The notes beneath the pieces were generated by a model that ran no database searches, was not told the origin of the DNA, and saw only the letters and a list, made by a program, of their open reading frames with translations. From the NCBI RefSeq assembly GCF_000758705.1, contig NZ_CP009287.1, forward strand, positions 682,001 to 746,000: a stretch of DNA of 64,000 nt, written 5' to 3'. Shown piece after piece: positions 1 to 7,784 of the stretch (the first letter of the stretch is position 1; each line of letters begins with the position of its first letter). The stretch is from Paenibacillus graminis (GTDB lineage: Bacteria; Bacillota; Bacilli; Paenibacillales; Paenibacillaceae). The translations under genes were made by a program, and so were the position numbers.

Positions 1-279
1 GAGCCGGGTGATGAAGCTGTGGTGGAATTTGAGCTCCCGGCCCTGCTGATGCGCTGGGTGGATATCGTTCCGGCGGACCAAGAGGGGCATGGTATCCGCA
101 TGGAAGAGAATGAGATTGTGCTTACCGGTGTGCTGGACAATATTGAAGAGGATGGAACCGGCTGCCTGCAGCTGGACGGGGAACTGATCATGTTCGAATG
201 CCTTGGTGAGCCAATGGCGCTGGGCAGTGTTGTGGAAGTCCGGACCCGGGAAATCAGACTGTATCCGGTCTACCTGTAA
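1..279 (+). CDS. C-terminal part of an unrecognised protein (5' end outside window)
   Basis: The reading frame is open from the first base of the window and ends at a TAA at 277-279, so this is the tail of a longer gene. A GTG at 19 could start an 86-residue protein, but no Shine-Dalgarno sequence stands before it. The visible residues are acidic and beta-rich, with alternating hydrophobic positions (for example EIVLTGVLDNI and LDGELIMFE), and there is no signal peptide or membrane segment. I do not recognise the family. The gap before the next gene is about 100 bases, so it probably belongs to an upstream transcription unit. Confidence 0.5.
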   Translation, partial: EPGDEAVVEFELPALLMRWVDIVPADQEGHGIRMEENEIVLTGVLDNIEEDGTGCLQLDGELIMFECLGEPMALGSVVEVRTREIRLYPVYL

Positions 280-381
280 AGAAGGTTTTCGCATTATAAA
301 TTCACCGCCGGCATAGCCACTCCAGGCTAAATAGGCTAAGATAAACATTAACAAGAAGTAAGCTAGAGGAGCAGAGGTTCA

Positions 382-708
382 ATGAACAGCGATATTCAAC
401 AATTCAAGACGGAGTTTTTTAAGGCGCTGGCTCATCCGATGCGGATTCGTATTCTGGAGCTGCTAAGCGAAGGTGAAAAAAATGTGAATGAGCTGCAGGC
501 GATTCTTGGGTCCGAAGGGTCCGCCGTATCCCAGCAGCTTGCCGTGCTCCGCGCCAAAAATGTAGTAGCCAGTGTAAAAGAAGGCACAACGGTGATTTAC
601 TCGCTGCGTGATCCCCTGATCAAAGACCTTCTGGCCGTAACCAAGCAAATATTCGATAATCATCTGGTGAACGCCATCTCTCTTCTGGAGGGAATCCGCA
701 GCGAATGA
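382..708 (+). CDS. ArsR-family transcriptional regulator
   Basis: A 108-residue winged-helix repressor of the ArsR/SmtB class. The N-terminal half carries the typical signature: FKALAHPMRIRILELL, then a recognition helix around GSAVSQQLAVLRAKNVV (residues about 50-66), then the wing VKEGTTVIYSLRD. A GAGGAGCAGAGGTTCA ribosome site precedes the ATG. The protein contains no cysteine, so the alpha-3 CxC metal site of arsenic and cadmium sensors is absent; a histidine/acid alpha-5 site or a non-metal signal is possible. It lies 109 bases upstream of a SulP transporter on the same strand. ArsR-SulP pairs are common in Gram-positive genomes, so it is inferred to repress its own unit and the transporter. 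Confidence 0.88.
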   Translation: MNSDIQQFKTEFFKALAHPMRIRILELLSEGEKNVNELQAILGSEGSAVSQQLAVLRAKNVVASVKEGTTVIYSLRDPLIKDLLAVTKQIFDNHLVNAISLLEGIRSE

Positions 709-736
709 CCCGGGTTCTCCCGGAGCGGATTTCCCG

Positions 737-800
737 TTGACAAGAGCGGCTTGCAGGAGTAATGTTGCTCTTATATTCAAATAATCAGATATTCAGAGAA
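737..800 (+). promoter_or_regulatory. Possible promoter/operator between arsR and sulP
   Basis: A perfect TTGACA lies at 737-742, but 17 bases later only a weak -10 (TAATGT) is seen. The region holds a dyad (AAGAGC, then GCTCTT about 19 bases later) and an AT-rich stretch in which ATATTCA occurs twice (around 774 and 790). Such AT-rich imperfect dyads are typical of ArsR operators. Binding by the adjacent ArsR protein is inference. Confidence 0.3.
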
Positions 801-817
801 AAGAAGGTTAAAACAGG

Positions 818-2593
818 ATGATAGGGCGGGGCCGTTTTAAAGGCTACAATATTGCGTCGCTGCGTAAGGATCTCATTTCAGGGATCATTGTCGGCGTTAT
901 TGCCATTCCGCTGGGGATGGCATTTGCTATTGCTTCAGGCGTCAAGCCGGAGTACGGAATTTATACAACCATAGTTGCGGGCATTCTCATTTCTCTGTTC
1001 GGCGGTTCAAAGTTTCAAATTGGCGGGCCTACGGGTGCGTTTATTCCCATTTTGTTCGCGATTGCCATGGAGTATGGCTATGAGAACCTGCTGCTGGCCG
1101 GGATGATGGCCGGGGTCATTCTCGTCCTGATGGGGCTGCTCCGGCTCGGTGTGCTGATCAAGTTTATTCCGAGGCCCGTAACGATTGGGTTTACGGCAGG
1201 GATTGCGGTCATTATTTTCACCGGGCAGATAGCGAGCTTTCTTGGCCTGAAGGATATGAAGCGCCATGAGAGCTTCGTGGACAACATGAAGGAGATCGGC
1301 CTGCATCTCTCCACGATCAATCTGTACAGCATTCTGACAGCGGTGATTTGCCTGGCTGTGCTGGTGCTGGGGATGCGTTATGCGCCAAAAGTGCCCGGGG
1401 CACTGGTTGGGCTGCTCTGCGCAACCATCATAGCCGCGCTATTCTTCAGCGGCAAGGTGACTACGATCGGCTCAGCCTACGGGGACATCCCGAATACGCT
1501 GCCTAGCTTCCATTTCCCGGTTATTACCTGGGAACGGGTGAAGCTGCTGCTTCGCCCGGCCTTCGTAATTGCCATGCTGGGCGCGATTGAGTCGCTGTTG
1601 TCCGCAGTGGTGGCAGACGGCATGTCGGGCAGCCGCCACAACAGCAACCGGGAACTGATCGGCCAGGGGGTTGCCAATATAGCTGCTCCTCTGTTCGGCG
1701 GGATTCCCGCTACCGGGGCGATTGCAAGAACGGCAACCAATATCAAAAGCGGGGCGGCTTCCCCCTTGTCGGGTGTAATCCACGGTGTGGTGGTATTCCT
1801 CATTCTGCTGCTGTTTGCTCCTTATGCGTCGAGTATTCCGCTGGCTGCAATGGCGCCTATTCTGATGGTAGTGGCCTGGAATATGAGCGAGCGCAAGGAA
1901 TTCCTTCATCTGCTCAAGCTGAAGACAGGGGATTCGCTGGTGCTGTTCATTACCTTCCTGTTGACCGTCTTTGCCGACCTGACCGTGGCGGTGGAGGTTG
2001 GATTGGTGCTGGCTGTGGTTTTGTTCGTCAAACGGATGGGCGAGGTCCATCTGGTCTCCAAGGTGCTTCCTGACCCCGACTCGGTAAAGGTCGGGGCGCA
2101 TATGGTCACGGACAGCCACGATTGCCCGCAGATCGGCATTTATAATGTGGAAGGGCCGCTGTTCTTCGGCGCCGCCTACCGGTTCGAGAATACGATGCCG
2201 GGAGGCGGGCCGGATAAGCAGAAGGTCATTCTGCTCCGGATGGGCAAGGTTCCTTTTATCGATACCACCGGCGAAGCCAATCTGGCGGGGCTGGTGAAGG
2301 AATTGCAGGAGGATGGCGGCAGGCTGATGATCTCCGGCATTCAGTCCCAGCCGCTGGAGCTGCTCAAAAAGACCGGATTGTATGACAAAATCGGGGCAAC
2401 GCAGTTTTATGAACACACCGGTGAGGCCATCAATGATGCGCTGAAGGTAATCAATCACAGCAAGTGCCTGGGCTGCCGTCATGCGGCCTTCAGGGAATGC
2501 ACAGCTTTTTCCGGGCTGGATGAAGCGTCTGGGCGCAGCACCTTCAAGGGGCGGGTGCCTGCCGTGGGGCGCAAGCTGAGCGGAGAGCTGTAG
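818..2593 (+). CDS. SulP family inorganic anion transporter with STAS domain
   Basis: A 591-residue integral membrane protein of the SulP (SLC26-type) family, which moves sulfate, bicarbonate or other anions across the cytoplasmic membrane. The N-terminal part has the family signature (LISGIIVGVIAIPLGMAFAI, then GIYTTIVAGILISLFGGSKFQIGGPTGAF) and about a dozen hydrophobic segments up to residue 410. A cytoplasmic STAS domain follows (about 430-535) with the conserved VPFIDTTG loop near residue 478. The tail adds a cysteine cluster, CLGCRHAAFREC, near 548-559, which could bind a metal or respond to redox. An AAGAAGG site precedes the ATG. The upstream ArsR gene suggests induced expression; the substrate cannot be read from sequence. 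A strong hairpin terminator follows. Confidence 0.93.
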   Translation: MIGRGRFKGYNIASLRKDLISGIIVGVIAIPLGMAFAIASGVKPEYGIYTTIVAGILISLFGGSKFQIGGPTGAFIPILFAIAMEYGYENLLLAGMMAGVILVLMGLLRLGVLIKFIPRPVTIGFTAGIAVIIFTGQIASFLGLKDMKRHESFVDNMKEIGLHLSTINLYSILTAVICLAVLVLGMRYAPKVPGALVGLLCATIIAALFFSGKVTTIGSAYGDIPNTLPSFHFPVITWERVKLLLRPAFVIAMLGAIESLLSAVVADGMSGSRHNSNRELIGQGVANIAAPLFGGIPATGAIARTATNIKSGAASPLSGVIHGVVVFLILLLFAPYASSIPLAAMAPILMVVAWNMSERKEFLHLLKLKTGDSLVLFITFLLTVFADLTVAVEVGLVLAVVLFVKRMGEVHLVSKVLPDPDSVKVGAHMVTDSHDCPQIGIYNVEGPLFFGAAYRFENTMPGGGPDKQKVILLRMGKVPFIDTTGEANLAGLVKELQEDGGRLMISGIQSQPLELLKKTGLYDKIGATQFYEHTGEAINDALKVINHSKCLGCRHAAFRECTAFSGLDEASGRSTFKGRVPAVGRKLSGEL

Positions 2594-2659
2594 GCGCAGA
2601 AAAGTGTAGTCGGCGGATTATCCCCTGTTGATTACTGGACTTATATTAAAAGTTAGTAT

Positions 2660-2707
2660 AGGAGCGATCCCCCCGCCGTTAGATTGGGAACCGCTCCTTT
2701 TTGTTTT
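2660..2707 (+). terminator. Rho-independent terminator after sulP
   Basis: Stem AGGAGCGATCCCC / GGGAACCGCTCCT (with internal mismatches) followed by TTTTTGTTTT, 67 bases after the sulP stop codon. Confidence 0.8.
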
Positions 2708-2756
2708 GGAGATATCGCCTGTGCGGGAATAGTGCAATGATACTGCCCTGAGCCAG

Positions 2757-2900
2757 ATCAAAGGTACTTCTGCCTTTGATACTGCCCGCCTGTGCGGGAA
2801 CAGCCAGATCAACGGTATTGTGCCTTTGATACTGCCCGCCCGTGCGGGAACAGCCAGATCAACGGTATTTGTGCCTTTGTTACTGCCCCGAACGGGCAGT
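2757..2900. repeat. Tandem hairpin array 1 (about 50-51 bp period)
   Basis: Three units begin at 2757, 2808 and 2858. Each has a palindrome beginning ATCAA.GGTA and ending TGCCTTTG.T (the first is ATCAAAGGTA-CTTC-TGCCTTTGAT), followed by ACTGCCCGCC and a second small hairpin CCCGC/GCGGG. A partial unit (ACTGCCCC) closes the array. It lies directly after the sulP terminator, and no credible gene overlaps it. Confidence 0.8.
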
Positions 2901-2955
2901 GTCAAGAAGGTTGTGTAAGGAGAGTACGTATCTTCTTGGCGCTCGATTGCTGGTT

Positions 2956-3141
2956 AGGTGGAAAAGGTATCACTAATTTGTCTGAGTACAATCAACCTGG
3001 AAGGTTTAGTGGAAAAAGTATCCCTATTTTACCCCGTTTTACTCTCAAATAAGGAAATATTGCCAAATTAAGTTCCGTTTTTCCACATAAACCTAACGAT
3101 TGTTGATTTCTGAGGAAAATTAGGTTCCCTTTTTCCACTTG
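2956..3141. repeat. Inverted-repeat element, copy A (TGGAAAAAG family)
   Basis: Two forward arms (GTGGAAAAGGTATCACTAAT from about 2958; GTGGAAAAAGTATCCCTAT from about 3009) are answered by two reverse arms (TTAAGTTCCGTTTTTCCAC ending about 3086; TTAGGTTCCCTTTTTCCAC ending about 3138). Forward arms are 51 bp apart and reverse arms 52 bp apart. TGG of the first arm to CCA of the last spans 179 bp. The stretches between arms are also largely complementary, so the whole unit is one long imperfect palindrome. Confidence 0.8.
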
Positions 3142-3160
3142 GTTTGCCGCACTGCCGCAA

Positions 3161-3605
3161 TCAAAGGCACATTTACCTCTCATTTCGGCCCCCAGGCCGG
3201 TGCTGGCCCCAAACAAAGGTATTTTTACCTTTGTTTAAGGCCCCCAGGCCCATGCTGGCCCCAAACAAAGGTATTTTTACCTTTGTTTCCGCCCCCAGGC
3301 CGGTGCTGGCCCCAAACAAAGGTATTTCTACCTTTGTTTCGGCCCCCAGGCCCGAGCTGGCCCCAAACAAAGGTATTTTTACCTTTGTTTAAGGCCCCCA
3401 GGCCCATGCTGGCCCCAAACAAAGGTATTTCTACCTTTGTTTCGGCCCCCAGGCCGGTGCTGGCCCCAAACAAAGGTATTTTTACCTTTGTTTAAGGCCC
3501 CCAGGCCGGTGCTGGCCCCAAACAAAGGTATTTTTACCTTTGTTTCCGCCCCCAGGCCGGTGCTGGCCCCAAACAAAGGTATTTCTACCTTTGTTTCGGC
3601 CCGAA
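3161..3605. repeat. Tandem hairpin array 2 (51-52 bp period, eight full units)
   Basis: Perfect palindromes with arms AACAAAGGTA and TACCTTTGTT (loop TTTT or TTTC) begin near 3212, 3264, 3315, 3366, 3418, 3469, 3521 and 3572. Spacing alternates between 51 and 52 bp. A degenerate unit precedes them at 3161. The spacers are GC-rich (CCCCCAGGCC, then a variable four bases, then GCTGGCCCC) and differ in the junction TTTAAGG, TTTCCGCC or TTTCGGCC. The array stays open in several reading frames on both strands, giving short repetitive ORFs that have no ribosome sites and are not taken as genes. Confidence 0.92.
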
Positions 3606-3649
3606 CATGCCGATACAGCTCTATTTCCATATCCGGAAATCTGCCTGAT

Positions 3650-3679
3650 TTGTACAAGACATAGAAAAATTTGTACAAT
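3650..3679 (+). promoter_or_regulatory. Possible sigma-A promoter of the DUF1361 gene
   Basis: TTGTAC at 3650-3655, an 18-base spacer and TACAAT at 3674-3679. The two boxes sit inside a direct repeat TTTGTACAA. It lies about 70 bases before the DUF1361 start. Confidence 0.5.
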
Positions 3680-3747
3680 TAGGGGGAAGAGATTCAATTA
3701 GAAGATAGATGATCAACGAATTCATACCGATAAGGAGATTGCATCTT

Positions 3748-4449
3748 ATGAAGGAATTGAATTACATCAAGGTGTTTCTGCTTTTGGCAGGATTGTCCCT
3801 GGTGACGCTGGCCGTTTACGGTGTAGTATCGCAGCGGACGGATACATTCTATAAATTTTTGATCTGGAATCTGTTTTTGGCCTGGCTGCCGTTCGTATTC
3901 TCCATGGCGGCCCATGAGCTGGACAAAAGAAAAATCGGCGGATTGCTGGTGCTTCCGCTCGGTATAGCCTGGCTGCTGTTTTTTCCGAACGCGCCTTATA
4001 TTATGACGGATTTGGTGCATTTGACGATCCGCAAGAATCTGTATTTTGTCAGCGGCACGATCCAGAACCGCTACTGGTATGATCTGATTACGCTGCTGCT
4101 GTTCACCTGGAGCGGCTGGCTGACCGGATTCTTTTCCCTGTACCAGTTCCAGGCTGTCATCTACCGTAAAACCAATCTGCTGCTCTCCTGGATCTTCGTG
4201 CTGTTCGCCTGCGGGCTCGGAGGCTATGGCGTACTGCTCGGCCGGGTCTACCGGCTGAACAGCTGGGATGTGCTCACCGACCGGCATCAGCTGTACCAGC
4301 TTGTCGTGGACAGCCTGAACCGGCAATCTGTTTTCTTCAGCCTGTTCATTGCCTGCGTGCTGCTGGCTATTTATGCGACCATGTACTGTCTGCTGAATGT
4401 GCTGGGCAGAGGCAACGGCCGCGACTACTCCTTAGGCGGCAGAAGGTAG
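3748..4449 (+). CDS. DUF1361 family membrane protein
   Basis: A 233-residue integral membrane protein with about six to seven hydrophobic segments. The family signature FFPNAPYIMTDLVHL lies near residues 75-90. The function of DUF1361 is not established. The start at 3748 (MKELNYIK) is preferred over an in-frame ATG at 3709 because AAGGAG precedes it, whereas 3709 has no ribosome site. The last 25 bases overlap the 3' end of the convergent alkyltransferase-like gene, an unusually tight tail-to-tail arrangement. Confidence 0.85.
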   Translation: MKELNYIKVFLLLAGLSLVTLAVYGVVSQRTDTFYKFLIWNLFLAWLPFVFSMAAHELDKRKIGGLLVLPLGIAWLLFFPNAPYIMTDLVHLTIRKNLYFVSGTIQNRYWYDLITLLLFTWSGWLTGFFSLYQFQAVIYRKTNLLLSWIFVLFACGLGGYGVLLGRVYRLNSWDVLTDRHQLYQLVVDSLNRQSVFFSLFIACVLLAIYATMYCLLNVLGRGNGRDYSLGGRR

Positions 4450-4766
4450 TCTTCGTCCGGCTCGGGGTGGTACTGGTACCGCTGAAGATCAATCACGCCT
4501 TTTGCGTCAATAACAATGCCCTCGCCAAGCAAATAAAGCCGCTGCAGAGAGCTGGACTCGTCATCAGCCAAGGCGATTTCACCTTTGACATTGACGACTC
4601 TATGCCAAGGCAGCTTGTATTTGCGGCTCATGGAATGCAGAATGCGCACAACCTGCCGTGCCCCCCGCGGGCTTCCTGCAGCGCGGGCGATGCCTCCGTA
4701 GGTCATGACATAACCTTCGGGGATCGAACGGATGACGGTGATGACCTTTTCTGTGAATGGTGTCAT
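4425..4766 (-). CDS. Alkyltransferase-like (ATL) DNA-binding protein
   Basis: A 113-residue protein matching only the DNA-binding domain of O6-alkylguanine-DNA alkyltransferase. It carries IPEGYVMTYGGIARAAG and RQVVRILHSM, then PWHRVVN in place of the active-site motif PCHRV. Replacement of the acceptor cysteine by tryptophan defines the ATL family, which flips and marks O6-alkylguanine for nucleotide-excision repair instead of repairing it directly. The start MTPF at 4766 is chosen because AAAAGGAGT lies 8 bases upstream; a TTG seven codons earlier overlaps that ribosome site. It converges on and overlaps the DUF1361 gene by 25 bases. Confidence 0.9.
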   Translation of the reverse strand: MTPFTEKVITVIRSIPEGYVMTYGGIARAAGSPRGARQVVRILHSMSRKYKLPWHRVVNVKGEIALADDESSSLQRLYLLGEGIVIDAKGVIDLQRYQYHPEPDEDYLLPPKE

Positions 4767-5076
4767 GAACGGGACTCCTTTTTCCAAACGGTAAAGTATA
4801 TGTACTGAAATTATAGCAGAATTAGGCGCCGATGCTTAGAATATGCATCTTGTGCTGCATGCGGGAAGGCAAATAGCTTATTGGAATAGATATTCCGGCA
4901 AGGTATGGGTGTGAGTAACTGAATATGTTCCGCCGCAAAAGTCCGTAATGCCAGATGAGCATCTGCGGGCTTTGCTCTGTCTGCAGTAAATTTCCTTCAC
5001 AGCATAATTATGGCGAATAGGAGTTATAGAGTCGGGGGATAATCAGATCAAAACAATTGTGACAGGAGTGACTGCA
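4767..5076. other. Intergenic region before the germination operon
   Basis: About 310 bases between the divergent ATL gene and the ger operon. It must hold both promoters. A forespore sigma-G promoter would be expected for the ger genes, but I cannot assign one with confidence. I see no repeat or RNA structure. Confidence 0.4.
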
Positions 5077-6627
5077 GTGAAGAATACCGGCGCTTCCCGG
5101 AGCAGCAGACAGGCAGAATGCGAAATATCCTCTTCCCAGCCGCTTAGCTCCTCAATGGAGGATAATGTAGCTGTGGTCCGGCGGATATTCAGCAACGATG
5201 GGACGCTTCGGGTGCGGTTCATTGAGAATAACCATGGGACAACGTTGCGCTGCTGTCTGATCTACGTGGAAGGAATGATCGACAGGGCACTTTTGCAGAA
5301 CGGGATTACGAAGCCGGTAATGGATTATCCATTCAAGGAAGAAGCTCACGGCAATCCGGCTGAACTGATGGAGAAGCTCCGCACGGAGATTATAACCCTC
5401 AACGACATTACGGTAACTACTGAGCTGAGTGAACTGGTAGCGGGGGTTGTCGGGGGCAAAACGGTATTTTTGCTGGACGGGTATGCAGGGGCGCTGAATA
5501 TCAGTGCCCAAGGCTGGGAAACGCGGGCGATCGAAGAGCCTACCACAGAAAAAGCGGTCCGGGGACCGCGAGAAGGGTTCACAGAGTCGCTGCTTGTCAA
5601 TTTGACCTTAATCCGCCGCAGAGTCCAGAATTCAGATTTGAAGTTAGTATTTGGTGATATTGGAACCCGGACCAAGACGCAGACCTGTATCTGCTATATG
5701 GAAAGCCTGGCTTCACCGGAGATTCTGGCGGAGCTGCAGGGGAGGCTTGCGCGGGTAGAGATTGATCATGTGCTGGATACCGGTTATCTGGCCGAGCTTA
5801 TTCGCGACGAGCCTTATTCGCCGTTCGAGACGCTTGGCAGCACTGAACGTCCGGATACAGTAGTGGGCAAAATTATGGAAGGCCGGATTGCTTTGCTGAT
5901 CGAAGGCAGTCCCTTTGCCTTGACACTGCCGTATGTTTTTGTTGAAAATTTTCAGGCTGCCGAGGATTACTATATCAACTATTATTTTGCCTCCTTTAAC
6001 AGGTTCTTAAGGGTTATAGGTGCGTTCATGTCCATCAGCATCCCGGCAGCATATGTTGCTTTGATTACCTACTCCCAGGAGATGGTCCCTACCCTGCTCC
6101 TGCTCAGCATTGCCACTGCCAGGCTGTCTGTCCCCTTTCCTACGGTTGTAGAGGCACTCATAATGCTGACTATATTCGAAATTCTTCGTGAGGCGGGGGC
6201 CCGGATTCCAACCTCCATTGGCCAGGCGGTCAGCATTGTGGGAGCATTGGTACTGGGGCAGGCTGCTGTAGATGCCCGGATTGTCAGCGCCCCGATGGTC
6301 ATTGTGGTAGGCCTGACGGGAATCACTACCTTGCTGAATCCAAGGCTTACAGGACCAATGATTATAGTGCGTCTGGTTTTGTTGTTTGCAGCGTTTTTCC
6401 TCGGAATATACGGATACTTTTTCGGACTGCTCGGCCTGGTGATTCATCTGATGAGTCTCCGCTCCTTCGGGGTTCCCTACATGCTGGGTGTGGGGTCGAT
6501 CCGCCCGCAGGACATTAAGGATACAGCTATCCGTGCTCCTTGGTGGGATATGTACCTGCGTCCGGCAGTCATAGGTGCGCGCAATATGAAGCGGAAGCTG
6601 CCCGGGAAAAAGGCGGGAGGCTCATGA
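5077..6627 (+). CDS. GerA-type spore germination protein (A subunit)
   Basis: A 516-residue germinant-receptor A subunit of the GerA/GerKA family, located in the spore inner membrane. The hydrophilic N-terminal domain (about 1-285) includes VAVVRRIFSNDGTLRVRF and the conserved PYVFVENFQAAEDYYINYYF stretch just before the membrane part. About five membrane segments follow, with the typical SIPAAYVALITYSQEMVP, VPFPTVVEALIM and GQAAVDARIVSAPMVIVV. The GTG at 5077 is chosen because ACAGGAG lies 8 bases upstream; a GTG at 5059 has no ribosome site. Its stop overlaps the gerC start as ATGA. With GerC and GerB it would form a nutrient-sensing receptor; the ligand is unknown. Confidence 0.93.
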   Translation: MKNTGASRSSRQAECEISSSQPLSSSMEDNVAVVRRIFSNDGTLRVRFIENNHGTTLRCCLIYVEGMIDRALLQNGITKPVMDYPFKEEAHGNPAELMEKLRTEIITLNDITVTTELSELVAGVVGGKTVFLLDGYAGALNISAQGWETRAIEEPTTEKAVRGPREGFTESLLVNLTLIRRRVQNSDLKLVFGDIGTRTKTQTCICYMESLASPEILAELQGRLARVEIDHVLDTGYLAELIRDEPYSPFETLGSTERPDTVVGKIMEGRIALLIEGSPFALTLPYVFVENFQAAEDYYINYYFASFNRFLRVIGAFMSISIPAAYVALITYSQEMVPTLLLLSIATARLSVPFPTVVEALIMLTIFEILREAGARIPTSIGQAVSIVGALVLGQAAVDARIVSAPMVIVVGLTGITTLLNPRLTGPMIIVRLVLLFAAFFLGIYGYFFGLLGLVIHLMSLRSFGVPYMLGVGSIRPQDIKDTAIRAPWWDMYLRPAVIGARNMKRKLPGKKAGGS

Positions 6628-7778
6628 GAGCGGCCCCGAGGCTGCTGCCGCTGCTGCTCTGCATAATCATGTTACCGTGCCTCGGCGGCTGCTGGAACTA
6701 TACCGAAGTTGATGATATATCCGTCGTGGCCGGGGTGGCCATCGACAAGGACGGCGCCAACGAAAAGATCCAGCTTACTACTGAAATGGTGGATATCAAA
6801 GGGGGGCTTGACCAAAATCAAGCGGGCTTCAAAATGCTCAGTCTTACGGGAAGCACGATCTTTGACATTGTCCGCAACATGATATCCATAACCGGGAAAA
6901 AGCTGTTCTGGAGCCATGCCAAAGCAATCATTTTCAGCGAGAAAGTCGCCCGTGAAGGATTGATCAGGACAGTTGACTGGTATAGCAGGGATACGGAAAC
7001 AAGGTCCGATGTCTTTATCTTTGTGTCGGGTGAGCCGACCGCGCGGGAGATTCTGAATCTGAACAGCACCACAGAAACAATCATGTCGTTTGAACTGGCA
7101 CAGATGATGCGGGACGAGAAGTTTACCAGCAGTGCGCCGACGGTGGAAATATGGGATTTTATCGACAGGCTGGAGACTTTAGGGAATCATGCCGTTGCAC
7201 CGCTCATCTACATTCATGAGCAGAACGGGCAGAAGAATGAACGTGTTAACGGCTGTGCGATTTTCACCAAGGATAAAATGATAGGCAAGCTGGACGGCAA
7301 AGAAACCAAGAACATGCTATTTGCCAAAGATGACATCAAGGGAGGCGTACTGCCTGTGAATGACAAGAAGGGGGTTCCGACATACTCTCTGGAAATCTTA
7401 TCAAGCAGAACCAAGGTGAAGCCTAAAGTGGTCGACGGCAAACTGTCGCTGCAGGTTACAACCGTTACACATACCGGTCTGGATGAGGTGATGACTCCGG
7501 AAAGCTTCTCGGGCAACGAGTCCATCAGTGCCATTGAAGAGCGGGCGGGCCAAGCTCTGGAGCAGGAGATTCTGTCTGTCATACGGAAGATGCAGCAGGA
7601 GTACCATGCCGATATTTTTGGATACGGGGAAATCATCCATGAGCACCAGCCGAAGATGTGGGTCAAGGTCCGTGACCATTGGGATGATGAATTTGCAAAG
7701 CTGGATATAACGGTAGACTCGAAGGTGATTATTGAGAGCAGTGCCAAAACCTCACGCTCCATTAAGCTGGGAGACTAA
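6624..7778 (+). CDS. Ger(x)C family spore germination lipoprotein
   Basis: A 384-residue C subunit of the germinant receptor. The N-terminus is a lipoprotein signal ending in the lipobox LGGC, followed by the family hallmark WNYTEVDDISVVAGVAIDKD. The C-terminal part carries the conserved Ger(x)C domain, including NESISAIEERAGQALEQEI and the YHADIFGYGEIIH region. The ATG at 6624 is preceded by GGCGGGAGG and overlaps the gerA stop by 4 bases, indicating translational coupling. The mature protein should be anchored by its lipidated cysteine to the outer face of the spore inner membrane. Confidence 0.93.
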   Translation: MRAAPRLLPLLLCIIMLPCLGGCWNYTEVDDISVVAGVAIDKDGANEKIQLTTEMVDIKGGLDQNQAGFKMLSLTGSTIFDIVRNMISITGKKLFWSHAKAIIFSEKVAREGLIRTVDWYSRDTETRSDVFIFVSGEPTAREILNLNSTTETIMSFELAQMMRDEKFTSSAPTVEIWDFIDRLETLGNHAVAPLIYIHEQNGQKNERVNGCAIFTKDKMIGKLDGKETKNMLFAKDDIKGGVLPVNDKKGVPTYSLEILSSRTKVKPKVVDGKLSLQVTTVTHTGLDEVMTPESFSGNESISAIEERAGQALEQEILSVIRKMQQEYHADIFGYGEIIHEHQPKMWVKVRDHWDDEFAKLDITVDSKVIIESSAKTSRSIKLGD

Positions 7779-7784
7779 CCTCCT

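Noticed and set aside
3139..3697. Several overlapping ORFs of 65-118 codons on both strands with Pro-rich or Gly-rich repeats
   Set aside because: They are products of the 51-52 bp repeat array, which happens to lack stops in several frames. None has a ribosome site and all frames look equally repetitive.
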